From assembly GCA_905216075.1 (NCBI GenBank), contig CAJMSO010000011.1:1-18649 (forward strand): a DNA stretch of 18,649 nucleotides, read 5' to 3'. Positions 6,784 through 13,216 of the stretch are shown here, piece after piece. The notes beneath the pieces are model-generated. The model made no database searches and was not told the origin of the DNA. It worked only from the letters and a program-made list of their open reading frames with translations. Origin of the DNA: an uncultured bacterium (GTDB lineage Bacteria; Actinomycetota; Coriobacteriia; Coriobacteriales; Coriobacteriaceae). The translations under genes and the position numbers were made by a program. Within the stretch, counting starts at the first letter, position 1. Every line of letters begins with the position of its first letter.

Positions 6784-7581
6784 CTACTCGGCGAGCAGAC
6801 GGCGCAGTTCTTCTTCGACCGTGCGCACGTAACGGACGTGGTCGTTGATGCCGCGCATAGAGGGATTGCAGCTCTCCATTAGATAAGGATGGCCCACTAC
6901 GTTGAGCATGTCGCGGTCGTTTTCGTTATCGCCAAACGCCATCATCTCATCGGGCGAAATACCCAGGGCACGACCGTAATCGGCAAGCGCGGAGCCCTTG
7001 CCCGAACCGAAACCGATAAAGTCCGTCCATTCGGTTCCCGACGTCATCACGTCAACACGGTCGCTAAAGAGGCGCTCGAAATACTCCAGGGCCGCCGGCT
7101 GATCCACCTCGGGCGTCTGGAAGGCAATCTTAATGACGTCCTCGTCGATGTCCTCGGGGCGGTCGACCACCGCCACATCGCAGTGGACCTCATAGCGCAA
7201 ATGGTCGACGAACGCATCGTTGCCGCTCATGGTGTAGAGGTGTCCCTCACACGAAAGGGTCACGTCGGCATGGGGATACGCAACCACGGCATTCGCGATA
7301 TCCATAGCAAGGCTACGCTCCATGGAACGCTTGACAACGGCACGCCCCCCGCTCATCACCAGGGCTCCGTTTTCGCATACATAGGCGAGCTCATCGGCCA
7401 CCGGGGCAAACAGGTAGCGCAAGCTCGCATATTGACGGCCGCTCGCCGGCATAAACACGATACCGCGACGATGCAGCTCATCGATGAGCTCAAAGGCCTC
7501 GGAACGCGGCTCGCGCTCCCCCGGATGCAGCAACGTGCCGTCCAAATCGCATGCAATCAGCTTGATTCCTTCAAGACCCAT
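6784..7581 (-). CDS. Cof-type HAD-superfamily phosphatase
   Basis: A 265-residue cytoplasmic phosphatase of the Cof/YidA group (type IIB cap), acting on small phosphorylated metabolites such as sugar phosphates or cofactors. Motif I is ACDLDGTL with nucleophile Asp12 and Asp14; motif II is ASGR (Ser47); motif III Lys195 is in GSGKGSAL; motif IV is GDNENDRDML with Asp218 and Asp222. The cap domain lies between about 80 and 185. I chose the start at 7581 because GGGGGAAA precedes it and the protein opens with the usual IKLIACDLDGT. An earlier in-frame ATG at 7641 lies inside a 14-bp hairpin (7613-7651) and would add 20 unconserved residues. Upstream on the same strand are the UreE-like and SlyD-like genes, separated by that hairpin. 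Confidence 0.9.
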   Translation of the reverse strand: MGLEGIKLIACDLDGTLLHPGEREPRSEAFELIDELHRRGIVFMPASGRQYASLRYLFAPVADELAYVCENGALVMSGGRAVVKRSMERSLAMDIANAVVAYPHADVTLSCEGHLYTMSGNDAFVDHLRYEVHCDVAVVDRPEDIDEDVIKIAFQTPEVDQPAALEYFERLFSDRVDVMTSGTEWTDFIGFGSGKGSALADYGRALGISPDEMMAFGDNENDRDMLNVVGHPYLMESCNPSMRGINDHVRYVRTVEEELRRLLAE

Positions 7582-7612
7582 ATGCTTTCCCCCACAGCAT
7601 CTCATCAACAGC

Positions 7613-7651
7613 AAGACGGACTTTGAATAGTTGCCTCTCAAAGTCCGTCTT
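7613..7651 (-). terminator. 14-bp perfect hairpin after the UreE-like gene
   Basis: Positions 7613-7626 and 7638-7651 are perfect inverted complements (14 bp, 11-nt loop), beginning 14 nt past the stop codon of the gene at 7665-8243. There is no T-run after it (TTGCTGTTG). It may be a partial terminator lowering expression of the HAD gene, or an RNA processing or stabilising element. Its position also argues against the upstream ATG at 7641 as the HAD start. Confidence 0.55.
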
Positions 7652-7664
7652 ACTCATACGCACG

Positions 7665-8243
7665 TTAACCGCGCGCCTTTTTTACGATCGTAAAGTCTGG
7701 AGCCATACTCACAACAACATCCGCCGCGCTCGATGCAAAGCGTCGGCTGGCATCGAGTTCGCGTGTGACCACCGAGAGCCGAACGCCCTCGATGCCCCGG
7801 AGCATGCGACCCAAAACCGGTTGTGCCGGCGTATACATGCGCACGGTATGCTCGTCCGAGTCACCCCGGAAGATAGTCGCATGCAGGTTGCCGATCTCCA
7901 GGCACGCATGCGCGAGCGCAATCGGATCCATGCGGTCGACTTCGACCAAATAAACCTCGGCGCTGCGCAGGCGCACGACAACCGCCACGGGCACCATGCC
8001 CGAACGGTCGATGACGAGCACGTCGCCATCGGCAAGACGACCGCCGTCGGCAGTATCCAGCCGAACATCGACCGTGCGCCCCAGCTCCGTCACGCCCACA
8101 AACGCGCATACATCAGCCTGGTCCCAATCGAGCAGCAGATCGTCAACTTCAAAGACGCCGCCCAGCTTCCGGCGAAGCAGAAGTTCATAGGACGGATCGT
8201 TGAGATTTCCCAAGCATGTCGTCGAAACCAAGCGTTCAGGCAT
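7665..8243 (-). CDS. Orphan UreE-like protein (possible metallochaperone)
   Basis: A 192-residue protein. From about residue 55 to 165 it reads like the nickel chaperone UreE: GRTVDVRLDTADGGRL, DGDVLV, then DPIALAHACLEIGNLHATIF and VLGRMLRGIEGV. These follow, in order, the UreE pattern GDVL ... DPxxLAxAxYHLGNRH ... VLxxML. His121 in GNLH matches the conserved nickel-binding His of UreE (His96 in Klebsiella). The two further His of Klebsiella UreE (RYHHDH) and the His-rich tail are absent. The first 50 residues do not match UreE, though Cys10 and Cys46 are present. No urease genes are in the window. It starts 3 nt after the SlyD-like gene, so the two are surely co-translated. Function is uncertain: nickel or another metal, or a non-metal role for the fold. 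Confidence 0.6.
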   Translation of the reverse strand: MPERLVSTTCLGNLNDPSYELLLRRKLGGVFEVDDLLLDWDQADVCAFVGVTELGRTVDVRLDTADGGRLADGDVLVIDRSGMVPVAVVVRLRSAEVYLVEVDRMDPIALAHACLEIGNLHATIFRGDSDEHTVRMYTPAQPVLGRMLRGIEGVRLSVVTRELDASRRFASSAADVVVSMAPDFTIVKKARG

Positions 8244-8246
8244 ACT

Positions 8247-8675
8247 CTAACCCTCGACCTCGACGAGCTCGATATCAAAGTTGAGGTCCTTGCCGGCCAG
8301 CTCGTGGTTGGCGTCGAGCGTCACAGCCTCGGGCGTTACGTCGATGACCACGGCGGGAACGGGCATACCGCTCGGCGTGGACAGGAAAAGCTTCATGCCC
8401 TTCTCGATCTGCTCGATGTTGGGAACCTGTTCGGCCGGGAAGGTCAAAACCATCTCGGGATTGTGCTCGCCGTAGGCATCGGCAGCAGGAATGTGCACGG
8501 TCTTCTTCTCGCCCACCTGCATGTCGACAACAGCGGCGTCGAAGCCCTTGATCATCTGACCGGCGCCGCAGGTGAACTCCAGCGGCTCGCCGCGATCGTA
8601 GGAGCTATCGAACTGCGTGCCGTCATCGAGCGTGCCGCGATAATGGGTCATGACCTTCTTGCCCTGGTTGGACAT
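8247..8675 (-). CDS. slyD: SlyD-like FKBP-type peptidyl-prolyl isomerase
   Basis: A 142-residue cytoplasmic chaperone. The split FKBP domain (about 1-68 and 124-142) contains HYRGTLDDGTQFDSS, EFTCGAGQMIKGFDAAVVDM and VGEKKTVHIPAADAYGE. The insert-in-flap chaperone domain (about 70-123) and the returning DANHELAGKDLNFDIELV are the SlyD arrangement. Unlike E. coli SlyD it has no metal-binding His/Cys-rich tail. It speeds cis-trans proline isomerisation and assists folding; in E. coli SlyD also helps nickel delivery to hydrogenase. The start at 8675 follows GGAGG at 5-nt spacing, rather than an earlier in-frame ATG at 8705. It heads a minus-strand pair with the UreE-like gene and is divergent from the dipeptidase gene. 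Confidence 0.92.
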   Translation of the reverse strand: MSNQGKKVMTHYRGTLDDGTQFDSSYDRGEPLEFTCGAGQMIKGFDAAVVDMQVGEKKTVHIPAADAYGEHNPEMVLTFPAEQVPNIEQIEKGMKLFLSTPSGMPVPAVVIDVTPEAVTLDANHELAGKDLNFDIELVEVEG

Positions 8676-8733
8676 GGTAACCTCCGTGATAAGGGCGGCG
8701 CACAACGCGGGCCGCCGTGAACATATGGCGCTA

Positions 8734-8754
8734 ACTATACCCTAGTCATACAAT
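8734..8754. promoter_or_regulatory. Divergent -10 elements between slyD and the dipeptidase gene
   Basis: TATAGT on the minus strand (8734-8739) faces slyD and TACAAT on the plus strand (8749-8754) faces the dipeptidase gene. They lie 59 and 42 nt from the respective start codons. -35 matches are poor on both sides. The 120-bp gap between the two starts must carry both promoters. Confidence 0.4.
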
Positions 8755-8795
8755 TCAATGACAGTTTGCAAAGAAACGCTGCAACCGGAGGAACC

Positions 8796-9809
8796 ATGGC
8801 ATATCCCGTATTTGACCTACACTGCGACACCGCCGACCGAATCGGCTGGGCCACGCTCGATCTCGACCTGCGCTTTACCGCCGGCACCGACGGTTATTTC
8901 CCCGGCGACGAAACGCATCCGCAAGATTTCGACCTCATCGAGGGTAACGCCTGTGCCATCTCGCTCGCAAAGATCGGCAACACGCCGTGGGCACAGTGCT
9001 TCGCCACGTTTGTCCCCGACGAGATTCCCACCGCCCACGCCGCGCGCTTCCAGGCGCAAATCATGGCGCATATGAGCGGCCAGGCAATGCTCAACCACGA
9101 CCGCATGGTCAACGTACGCAGCGCGGCAGACATTCGCCCCGCGCTCAAAGACGGCAAGGTCGCCTGCATCCACACCATCGAAAACGCCACGTTCTTTGCC
9201 GAGGACCCCGCGCTGATCGAGGTGCTCAAGAGCTTGGGCGTACTCATGTCATCACTCAGCTGGAACGCGCAGGGACCGCTCGCGAGCGGCCACGACACCC
9301 ACGCCGGCCTCACCGCCGCCGGCATCGAGGCGCTTACGCAGATGGAGCACGCCGACATGGTGCTCGACGTCTCCCACCTCAACGATGAGTGCTTTGACGA
9401 GGTTGTCGCCCACGCCACGCGCCCCTTCGTCGCCAGCCACTCCAACTCCCGCGCGGTTTGCGGCGTTAAGCGCAACCTTACCGACGACCAGTTCCGCACC
9501 ATTCGCGACATGGGTGGCATCGTCGGCCTCAACTACTGCAGCGAGTTCCTTTCCAACGACGCAACCGACAAGACCGCCGCAGACGTCACCTTCGACCAGC
9601 TAGCGGCACATATCGAGCACTGGCTCGACCTGGGCGGCGAGGACGTCATCGCGCTCGGCGGCGACTGGGACGGTGCCACGGTGCCCGCCTTCCTCTCCGA
9701 TGCCAGCAAGATGCCCGAGTTCCAGAACATGCTCTCCAAGCACTTTGGCAAGACCGTGATGCAGAAGCTCTGCAGCGACAACGCGCTTGCCTTCTTTGAG
9801 CGTTATTAA
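8796..9809 (+). CDS. Membrane-dipeptidase-family (M19) dipeptidase
   Basis: A 337-residue zinc dipeptidase of peptidase family M19 (renal dipeptidase type), an amidohydrolase-like TIM barrel. Predicted metal ligands are all present: His9 and Asp11 (FDLHCDT), bridging Glu129 (HTIENATFF), His194 (DVSHLND) and His215 (VASHSNSRA); Asp290 in ALGGDWDG is the likely catalytic Asp. There is no signal peptide, so it acts in the cytoplasm on dipeptides, possibly including D-amino-acid or modified dipeptides as in some bacterial members. The start at 8796 follows GGAGG; the longer frame from 8766 starts before that RBS. A 12-bp hairpin (9826-9861) follows the gene. Confidence 0.92.
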   Translation: MAYPVFDLHCDTADRIGWATLDLDLRFTAGTDGYFPGDETHPQDFDLIEGNACAISLAKIGNTPWAQCFATFVPDEIPTAHAARFQAQIMAHMSGQAMLNHDRMVNVRSAADIRPALKDGKVACIHTIENATFFAEDPALIEVLKSLGVLMSSLSWNAQGPLASGHDTHAGLTAAGIEALTQMEHADMVLDVSHLNDECFDEVVAHATRPFVASHSNSRAVCGVKRNLTDDQFRTIRDMGGIVGLNYCSEFLSNDATDKTAADVTFDQLAAHIEHWLDLGGEDVIALGGDWDGATVPAFLSDASKMPEFQNMLSKHFGKTVMQKLCSDNALAFFERY

Positions 9810-9825
9810 TTTCACATCCCTTGAG

Positions 9826-9861
9826 CGGGCCGGCATGCCGAACGGTCGACATGCCGGCCCG
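9826..9861 (+). terminator. 12-bp perfect GC-rich hairpin between the dipeptidase and YgjP-like genes
   Basis: CGGGCCGGCATG (9826-9837) and CATGCCGGCCCG (9850-9861) pair perfectly around a 12-nt loop, starting 17 nt after the dipeptidase stop. There is no T-run. It also lies only 22 nt before the TTG start of the next gene, so it may be a partial terminator or a translation-affecting leader structure. Confidence 0.5.
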
Positions 9862-9883
9862 TCCCCAATCTGAAGGACCGCTT

Positions 9884-10660
9884 TTGACGCAGCAGTTTAC
9901 GATTTCCGCATCCCGACCGGATGGGACGCCCATCCCCGTCATCGTTACCAAAAAGCGCGTCAAGAACTTCAACCTACGCGTCACATCGAGCGGTGAGGTC
10001 CACGCCAGTGCACCGCTCGGCGCCAGCCGCGAGCGTATCGAAGCGTTTGTGAAGCGCAACAGCGCCTGGATTATCAGCCGACTTGCCCAGCGCGAGCAAC
10101 GTCAGGCGACGGCGCGAGAGCCGCTCAGTCCCTCGTCCATCATTGCGCTTTGGGGCAAACCCATCACCGTTCAGGATGCACTCGACCACAACTTTGAGCC
10201 ACCCGCACCGCGGCCCAAGCAGGCTACCTTCGCAAGTTTTATGGGTACCGAGGAATCGGACGAAGGCCCACAGGCCAAGCGGCACGCAATCCTCGACGGC
10301 CTAACGTCCGATGAGCTCCAAACCCGCATCGACCAGCTCTATGCAACCGAGGTCACCGCAGCGCTGCGTGATATGGTGCACGCATACGAAATCGCAATGG
10401 GTGTCGCCGTTTCCCGCGTTTCCGTGCGCAGCATGAAAACGCGCTGGGGATCATGCACGCCCAAAACCGGCGCCATTCGCATCGCACGAGAACTTGCCGC
10501 CTACCCCGTCGAGTGCCTTGACATGGTTGTCGCCCACGAGCTCGTCCACCTGCTCGAGCCAAGCCACAATCAGCGGTTTCACGCCTTGCTCGACACGTAC
10601 TACCCCAACAATAGAGCGCTATCGCAGCGGCTCAAGCAGCCACCCATAGAGACGTATTAG
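9884..10660 (+). CDS. YgjP/DUF45-type metal-dependent hydrolase (M48-like, HExxH)
   Basis: A 258-residue protein of the YgjP-like family. The C-terminal part has VRSMKTRWGSCTPKTGAIRI (about 181-200) and the zinc motif VVAHELVHLLEPSHNQRFHALL, whose HELVH (HExxH) and following His supply the ligands. The N-terminal part has VTKKRVKNFNLRVTSSGEVHASAP, typical of the family. Related proteins are annotated as M48-like peptidases, and E. coli YgjP is listed as a UTP pyrophosphatase; which activity applies is not clear from sequence. The start is placed at the TTG at 9884 because AAGGA lies 6 nt upstream and the family begins near there. Upstream frame space lies in the GC hairpin. A low-complexity insert (about 105-145) separates the halves. 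It converges on folB with only 6 nt between the stop codons and no visible terminator. Confidence 0.8.
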   Translation: MTQQFTISASRPDGTPIPVIVTKKRVKNFNLRVTSSGEVHASAPLGASRERIEAFVKRNSAWIISRLAQREQRQATAREPLSPSSIIALWGKPITVQDALDHNFEPPAPRPKQATFASFMGTEESDEGPQAKRHAILDGLTSDELQTRIDQLYATEVTAALRDMVHAYEIAMGVAVSRVSVRSMKTRWGSCTPKTGAIRIARELAAYPVECLDMVVAHELVHLLEPSHNQRFHALLDTYYPNNRALSQRLKQPPIETY

Positions 10661-10666
10661 AACCTG

Positions 10667-11152
10667 TTAGCGGACGCGCTCGATCTCGACGCCGCAGCTT
10701 GCCAGGGGAAGACCGACGGGCGCCCAAGGCTTATCGAGCTTAACGCGCACGCCAAGCAGCAGGGGGTAACGACGTAGCAGCATCTGGGCCACGCCCTCGG
10801 CTGCAGCCTCGATGAGCTTAAACGTATGCTCGCGCAGATAGCCATCGACATCGTGGCACACCGAGCCGTAGTCAATCGAGGCGTCCAGGTTATCGTGCTC
10901 CCCCGCTGCACGCAAGTCGGCATAGAGCACCAAGGACACGATGAATTTCTGGCCCAGCGCGTTCTCTTCGGGATACACGCCGTGGTTGGCAAAGACCTCG
11001 AGACCGTCGATAGTAATGCGGTCGGCATGGCGCAGATCGTCATAGCTCACGTGGGGCACCGCCGTTGCGGTGGATATTTCGCCCCTGCCACGGCGGGCGA
11101 GCTCGGTGCCTTCAGTCTTGGTTGCATTCTCGGGCAGCTTTTTGTTACTCAT
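10667..11152 (-). CDS. folB: Dihydroneopterin aldolase with N-terminal extension
   Basis: A 161-residue folate-pathway enzyme that splits 7,8-dihydroneopterin to 6-hydroxymethyl-7,8-dihydropterin and glycolaldehyde. The domain is about residues 45-161: ITIDGLEVFANHGVYPEENALGQ carries the pterin-contacting Glu63 region, TIDYGSV-type ASIDYGSVCHDV follows, then LIEAAAEGVAQ, and VKLDKPWAPVG has the catalytic Lys141. Family members are usually about 120 residues, so the first 44 residues (polar, Lys/Glu/Arg-rich) are extra. No later in-frame Met would give the short form, and GGAG lies 9 nt before 11152. It is the last gene of the folE, HD-protein, folB run, 43 nt after the HD gene. No folP or folK is visible in the window. 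Confidence 0.92.
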   Translation of the reverse strand: MSNKKLPENATKTEGTELARRGRGEISTATAVPHVSYDDLRHADRITIDGLEVFANHGVYPEENALGQKFIVSLVLYADLRAAGEHDNLDASIDYGSVCHDVDGYLREHTFKLIEAAAEGVAQMLLRRYPLLLGVRVKLDKPWAPVGLPLASCGVEIERVR

Positions 11153-11195
11153 CGCGATCGTCTCCTTCGTTTAGAACCCCGACCGCGCAAACTAA

Positions 11196-11777
11196 CTACA
11201 CGCGAATCGACAGGTTCTTTTTATCATCGCTCCAGTTGCAAGCATTGCGCGCGGGGCATGCGAAGCAGGCGCGCGAGGCCTTGTCGGCCGCATAGAGCAG
11301 ACGCTCAAGCGGTTGGCTGTTCACGCGCAGCTTTCGATGGCCCAGAATGGCCGTCTTAATGGCTGCGGCATCGGCCGGCTCAAACGCCACGTCATCGGGC
11401 ATGCCGCCGAGAATTGCATCAGCGACGCGCTCGCTTGCAACATCATGAGATATACCCGATTCATACTGTTCATCTTTGCCGATATCGTGAAGAAGTGCCG
11501 TGGCGTAGACAACCTCGCGGTCAAATTCGAGCTGCTCCTCGAGATTCTTGATCCACATAATGCGAGCGACATCGAGCAGATGGTCAATACCGTGGCGGCA
11601 GAAGATGCGCCCCGATTCCAACTGTGCAATGTTGCCCAGGTGCCGCCGGAAAAGCCCGTTGGCACAAATGTAATCAACGCGAGGCATGGCACCAAAAGGG
11701 GCCAGGCCCGAAGCCATAAAGCCGCGACGCGACGTCCCCTCATCGGTCTTCGATGTAAAGTCGTTGACGACCCTCAT
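11196..11777 (-). CDS. HD-domain metal-dependent phosphohydrolase with C-terminal Cys motif
   Basis: A 193-residue protein. The HD fold covers about residues 58-168: CRHGIDHLLDVARI (His62, His66), the signature ALLHDIGKD (His97, Asp98), SHDVASERV (His111) and LLYAADKASR (Asp165). Right after it comes CFACPARNACNWSDDKKN, with Cys171, Cys174 and Cys180, a conserved-looking tail seen in some clostridial and actinobacterial HD proteins; it may bind zinc or another metal. The likely activity is hydrolysis of a nucleotide or phosphate ester. Its place between folE and folB hints at the pterin dephosphorylation step (dihydroneopterin triphosphate to dihydroneopterin), an inference from position only. 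The start at 11777 is 1 nt after the folE stop, so it is coupled; later Met codons at 21 and 31 are alternatives. Confidence 0.75.
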   Translation of the reverse strand: MRVVNDFTSKTDEGTSRRGFMASGLAPFGAMPRVDYICANGLFRRHLGNIAQLESGRIFCRHGIDHLLDVARIMWIKNLEEQLEFDREVVYATALLHDIGKDEQYESGISHDVASERVADAILGGMPDDVAFEPADAAAIKTAILGHRKLRVNSQPLERLLYAADKASRACFACPARNACNWSDDKKNLSIRV

Positions 11778-11778
11778 G

Positions 11779-12336
11779 CTAACGGCCCAGCATCCTAAAG
11801 AACCGCTCCTCGAGCGCGGGATCGGTCTCAAAGACGCCGCGGCGAGCGAGCGTCACGGTCTTGGTGCCGGGTTTCTGCACGCCGCGCATGGTCATGCACA
11901 TATGCTCAGCCTCCATGAGCACAATCGCTCCCTGGGGAGCGAGATAATCCATAAGGGCGTCGGCAACCTGCGCACACAGCTGCTCCTGCAGCTGCAGACG
12001 ACGGGCATAGACTTCAACCGTGCGAGCGAGCTTAGACAGACCCGCCACGCGACCGTTAGGGATATAGCCGATCGCAGCCTTGCCATAAAACGGCAGCAGA
12101 TGATGCTCGCACAGCGAGTAAAACGTGATGTCGCGCTCGATAACCAAGTCGTTCGAGGCGACGGCAAAGGTTTTGGACAGGTGCTCCTCGACACTCTGGT
12201 CCATACCGCCGGCGATCTCACCATACATACGGGCAACGCGCGCCGGGGTCTCCAGCAGGCCCTCACGAGTTGGGTCCTCGCCTATGCCCTCAAGCAACAG
12301 CTTAATGGCGGCCTCGACTTTTTCCTGATCGACCAT
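11779..12336 (-). CDS. folE: GTP cyclohydrolase I
   Basis: A 185-residue enzyme, family length, making 7,8-dihydroneopterin triphosphate from GTP, the first step of folate synthesis. The zinc ligands are Cys76 and His79 ([10 protein letters not shown]) and Cys147 (EHMCMTMRG). [16 protein letters not shown] and RRLQLQEQL are the tunnel and GTP-binding segments; His145 in AEHMC is the conserved catalytic His region. The start at 12336 follows GAGG at 5-nt spacing. It lies 66 nt after nrdG and 1 nt before the HD gene. A weak promoter-like sequence precedes it (12371-12401), so it may be transcribed both from there and from the nrd genes. Confidence 0.97.
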   Translation of the reverse strand: MVDQEKVEAAIKLLLEGIGEDPTREGLLETPARVARMYGEIAGGMDQSVEEHLSKTFAVASNDLVIERDITFYSLCEHHLLPFYGKAAIGYIPNGRVAGLSKLARTVEVYARRLQLQEQLCAQVADALMDYLAPQGAIVLMEAEHMCMTMRGVQKPGTKTVTLARRGVFETDPALEERFFRMLGR

Positions 12337-12370
12337 CTGGGCCTCACTTTTCCGATTTCACGTTCGCCCT

Positions 12371-12401
12371 ATGGTACCACGCTCTTCGGCATCGACCACA
12401 A
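12371..12401 (-). promoter_or_regulatory. Possible promoter for the folE-HD-folB run
   Basis: On the minus strand TACCAT (12371-12376) with TTGTGG (12396-12401) at a long 19-bp spacing, just past the nrdG stop and about 35 nt before folE. A weak match; the folate genes may instead be read through from nrdG. Confidence 0.3.
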
Positions 12402-12402
12402 G

Positions 12403-12984
12403 CTACATAGTATGGGTCGAATAGACCGGATCGTCTCGCCAAAGCTCCACGGCATCGCAAAGCGTAACGTTCTCACGCTCGGCACGGGCACGCGTGGCGT
12501 TCATGTCGATCACACGCTGATTACTCGATCCCCTAAAACGCAAGGAAATATCGTACAGATCTTGAACGAACGGGCCGTCCACCAACATGTCGAGGCAGGC
12601 AAGGATACGGTCCGTCACCTCGGTATGATGACGACCGCCCGGCATAAGCTCCTCGAGCACGTCGCCAGTAAAGCACCAAATGGTCTTCCCCGACCCCACA
12701 GGATAGGCCGCACGCACGCGTTCGATAAAGTCAACGAGCCCCGCCTGATTCTCGGGCTCCATAGGCTCGCCACCCAAAATCGTCAGGCCATCAATAAAGG
12801 GATGGTCAAGACTCTCGATAATCTTGTCCTCGACGGCACGATCAAAGGGGTCGCCCGCAGCAAAGTCCCACGCGACAGAGTTAAAGCAGTTCTTGCACCC
12901 ACGACGGCACCCACTCACAAACAGAGAAGTACGAACACCTTCCCCATCAGCAATGTCGAAATACTTAATGTTCGCGTAGTTCAT
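12403..12984 (-). CDS. nrdG: Anaerobic ribonucleoside-triphosphate reductase activating protein
   Basis: A 193-residue radical SAM enzyme that installs the glycyl radical on NrdD under anaerobic conditions, using S-adenosylmethionine and a [4Fe-4S] cluster. The cluster motif CX3CX2C is SGCRRGCKNC (Cys26, Cys30, Cys33). LTILGGEPM (about 68-76) is the SAM-binding GGE motif, and MLVDGPF (about 133) is a family signature. The start at 12984 follows AGGAAGG at 6-nt spacing and gives the family opening MNYANIKYFDIADGEGVR; the longer frame upstream reads through a palindrome. The gene is on the same strand as nrdD but 426 bp downstream, with three inverted repeats between them. One of these (12999-13084) abuts its ribosome-binding site. 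Confidence 0.97.
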   Translation of the reverse strand: MNYANIKYFDIADGEGVRTSLFVSGCRRGCKNCFNSVAWDFAAGDPFDRAVEDKIIESLDHPFIDGLTILGGEPMEPENQAGLVDFIERVRAAYPVGSGKTIWCFTGDVLEELMPGGRHHTEVTDRILACLDMLVDGPFVQDLYDISLRFRGSSNQRVIDMNATRARAERENVTLCDAVELWRDDPVYSTHTM

Positions 12985-12998
12985 AGGTAACCTTCCTG

Positions 12999-13084
12999 GG
13001 GGTCTGGAGCATATCATCCCGTCCTCAAACATTCTCGGCCTTCGGCCTGCGAAACTGCGGGCGGGACGATATGCTCCAGACCCC
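12999..13084. repeat. Long palindrome directly upstream of the nrdG ribosome-binding site
   Basis: Arms 12999-13024 and 13059-13084 are inverted complements with 2 mismatches in 26. The 34-nt interior contains its own GGCC-TTC-GGCC hairpin. In the nrdG transcript this forms a very stable stem ending 1 nt before the AGGAAGG site. There is no T-run, so it is unlikely to terminate by itself. It may be a REP-type intergenic element, an RNase III site, or a 5' stabiliser for nrdG mRNA. Confidence 0.8.
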
Positions 13085-13093
13085 TCGCGAGCG

Positions 13094-13123
13094 ATACTCG
13101 ATGACAAAGCGAACATCGAGTAT
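13094..13123. repeat. 10-bp perfect inverted repeat
   Basis: ATACTCGATG (13094-13103) and CATCGAGTAT (13114-13123) pair perfectly around a 10-nt loop. It lies 9 bp beyond the larger palindrome and has no T-run on either strand. The role is unknown; it is one of three stacked hairpins between nrdD and nrdG. Confidence 0.65.
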
Positions 13124-13216
13124 AGGGTTCGAGGTCTAATAAAAACTTTGTTGCAGCTCAACCGCCATCGCAAGCAAAGCGTTGTTGCAAGTCAACTCAT
13201 TTCCGCTAAGAACTTC

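Noticed and set aside
7582..7641. Earlier start (7641) for the HAD phosphatase
   Set aside because: It lies within a 14-bp hairpin, lacks a ribosome-binding site, and adds residues not seen in the family.
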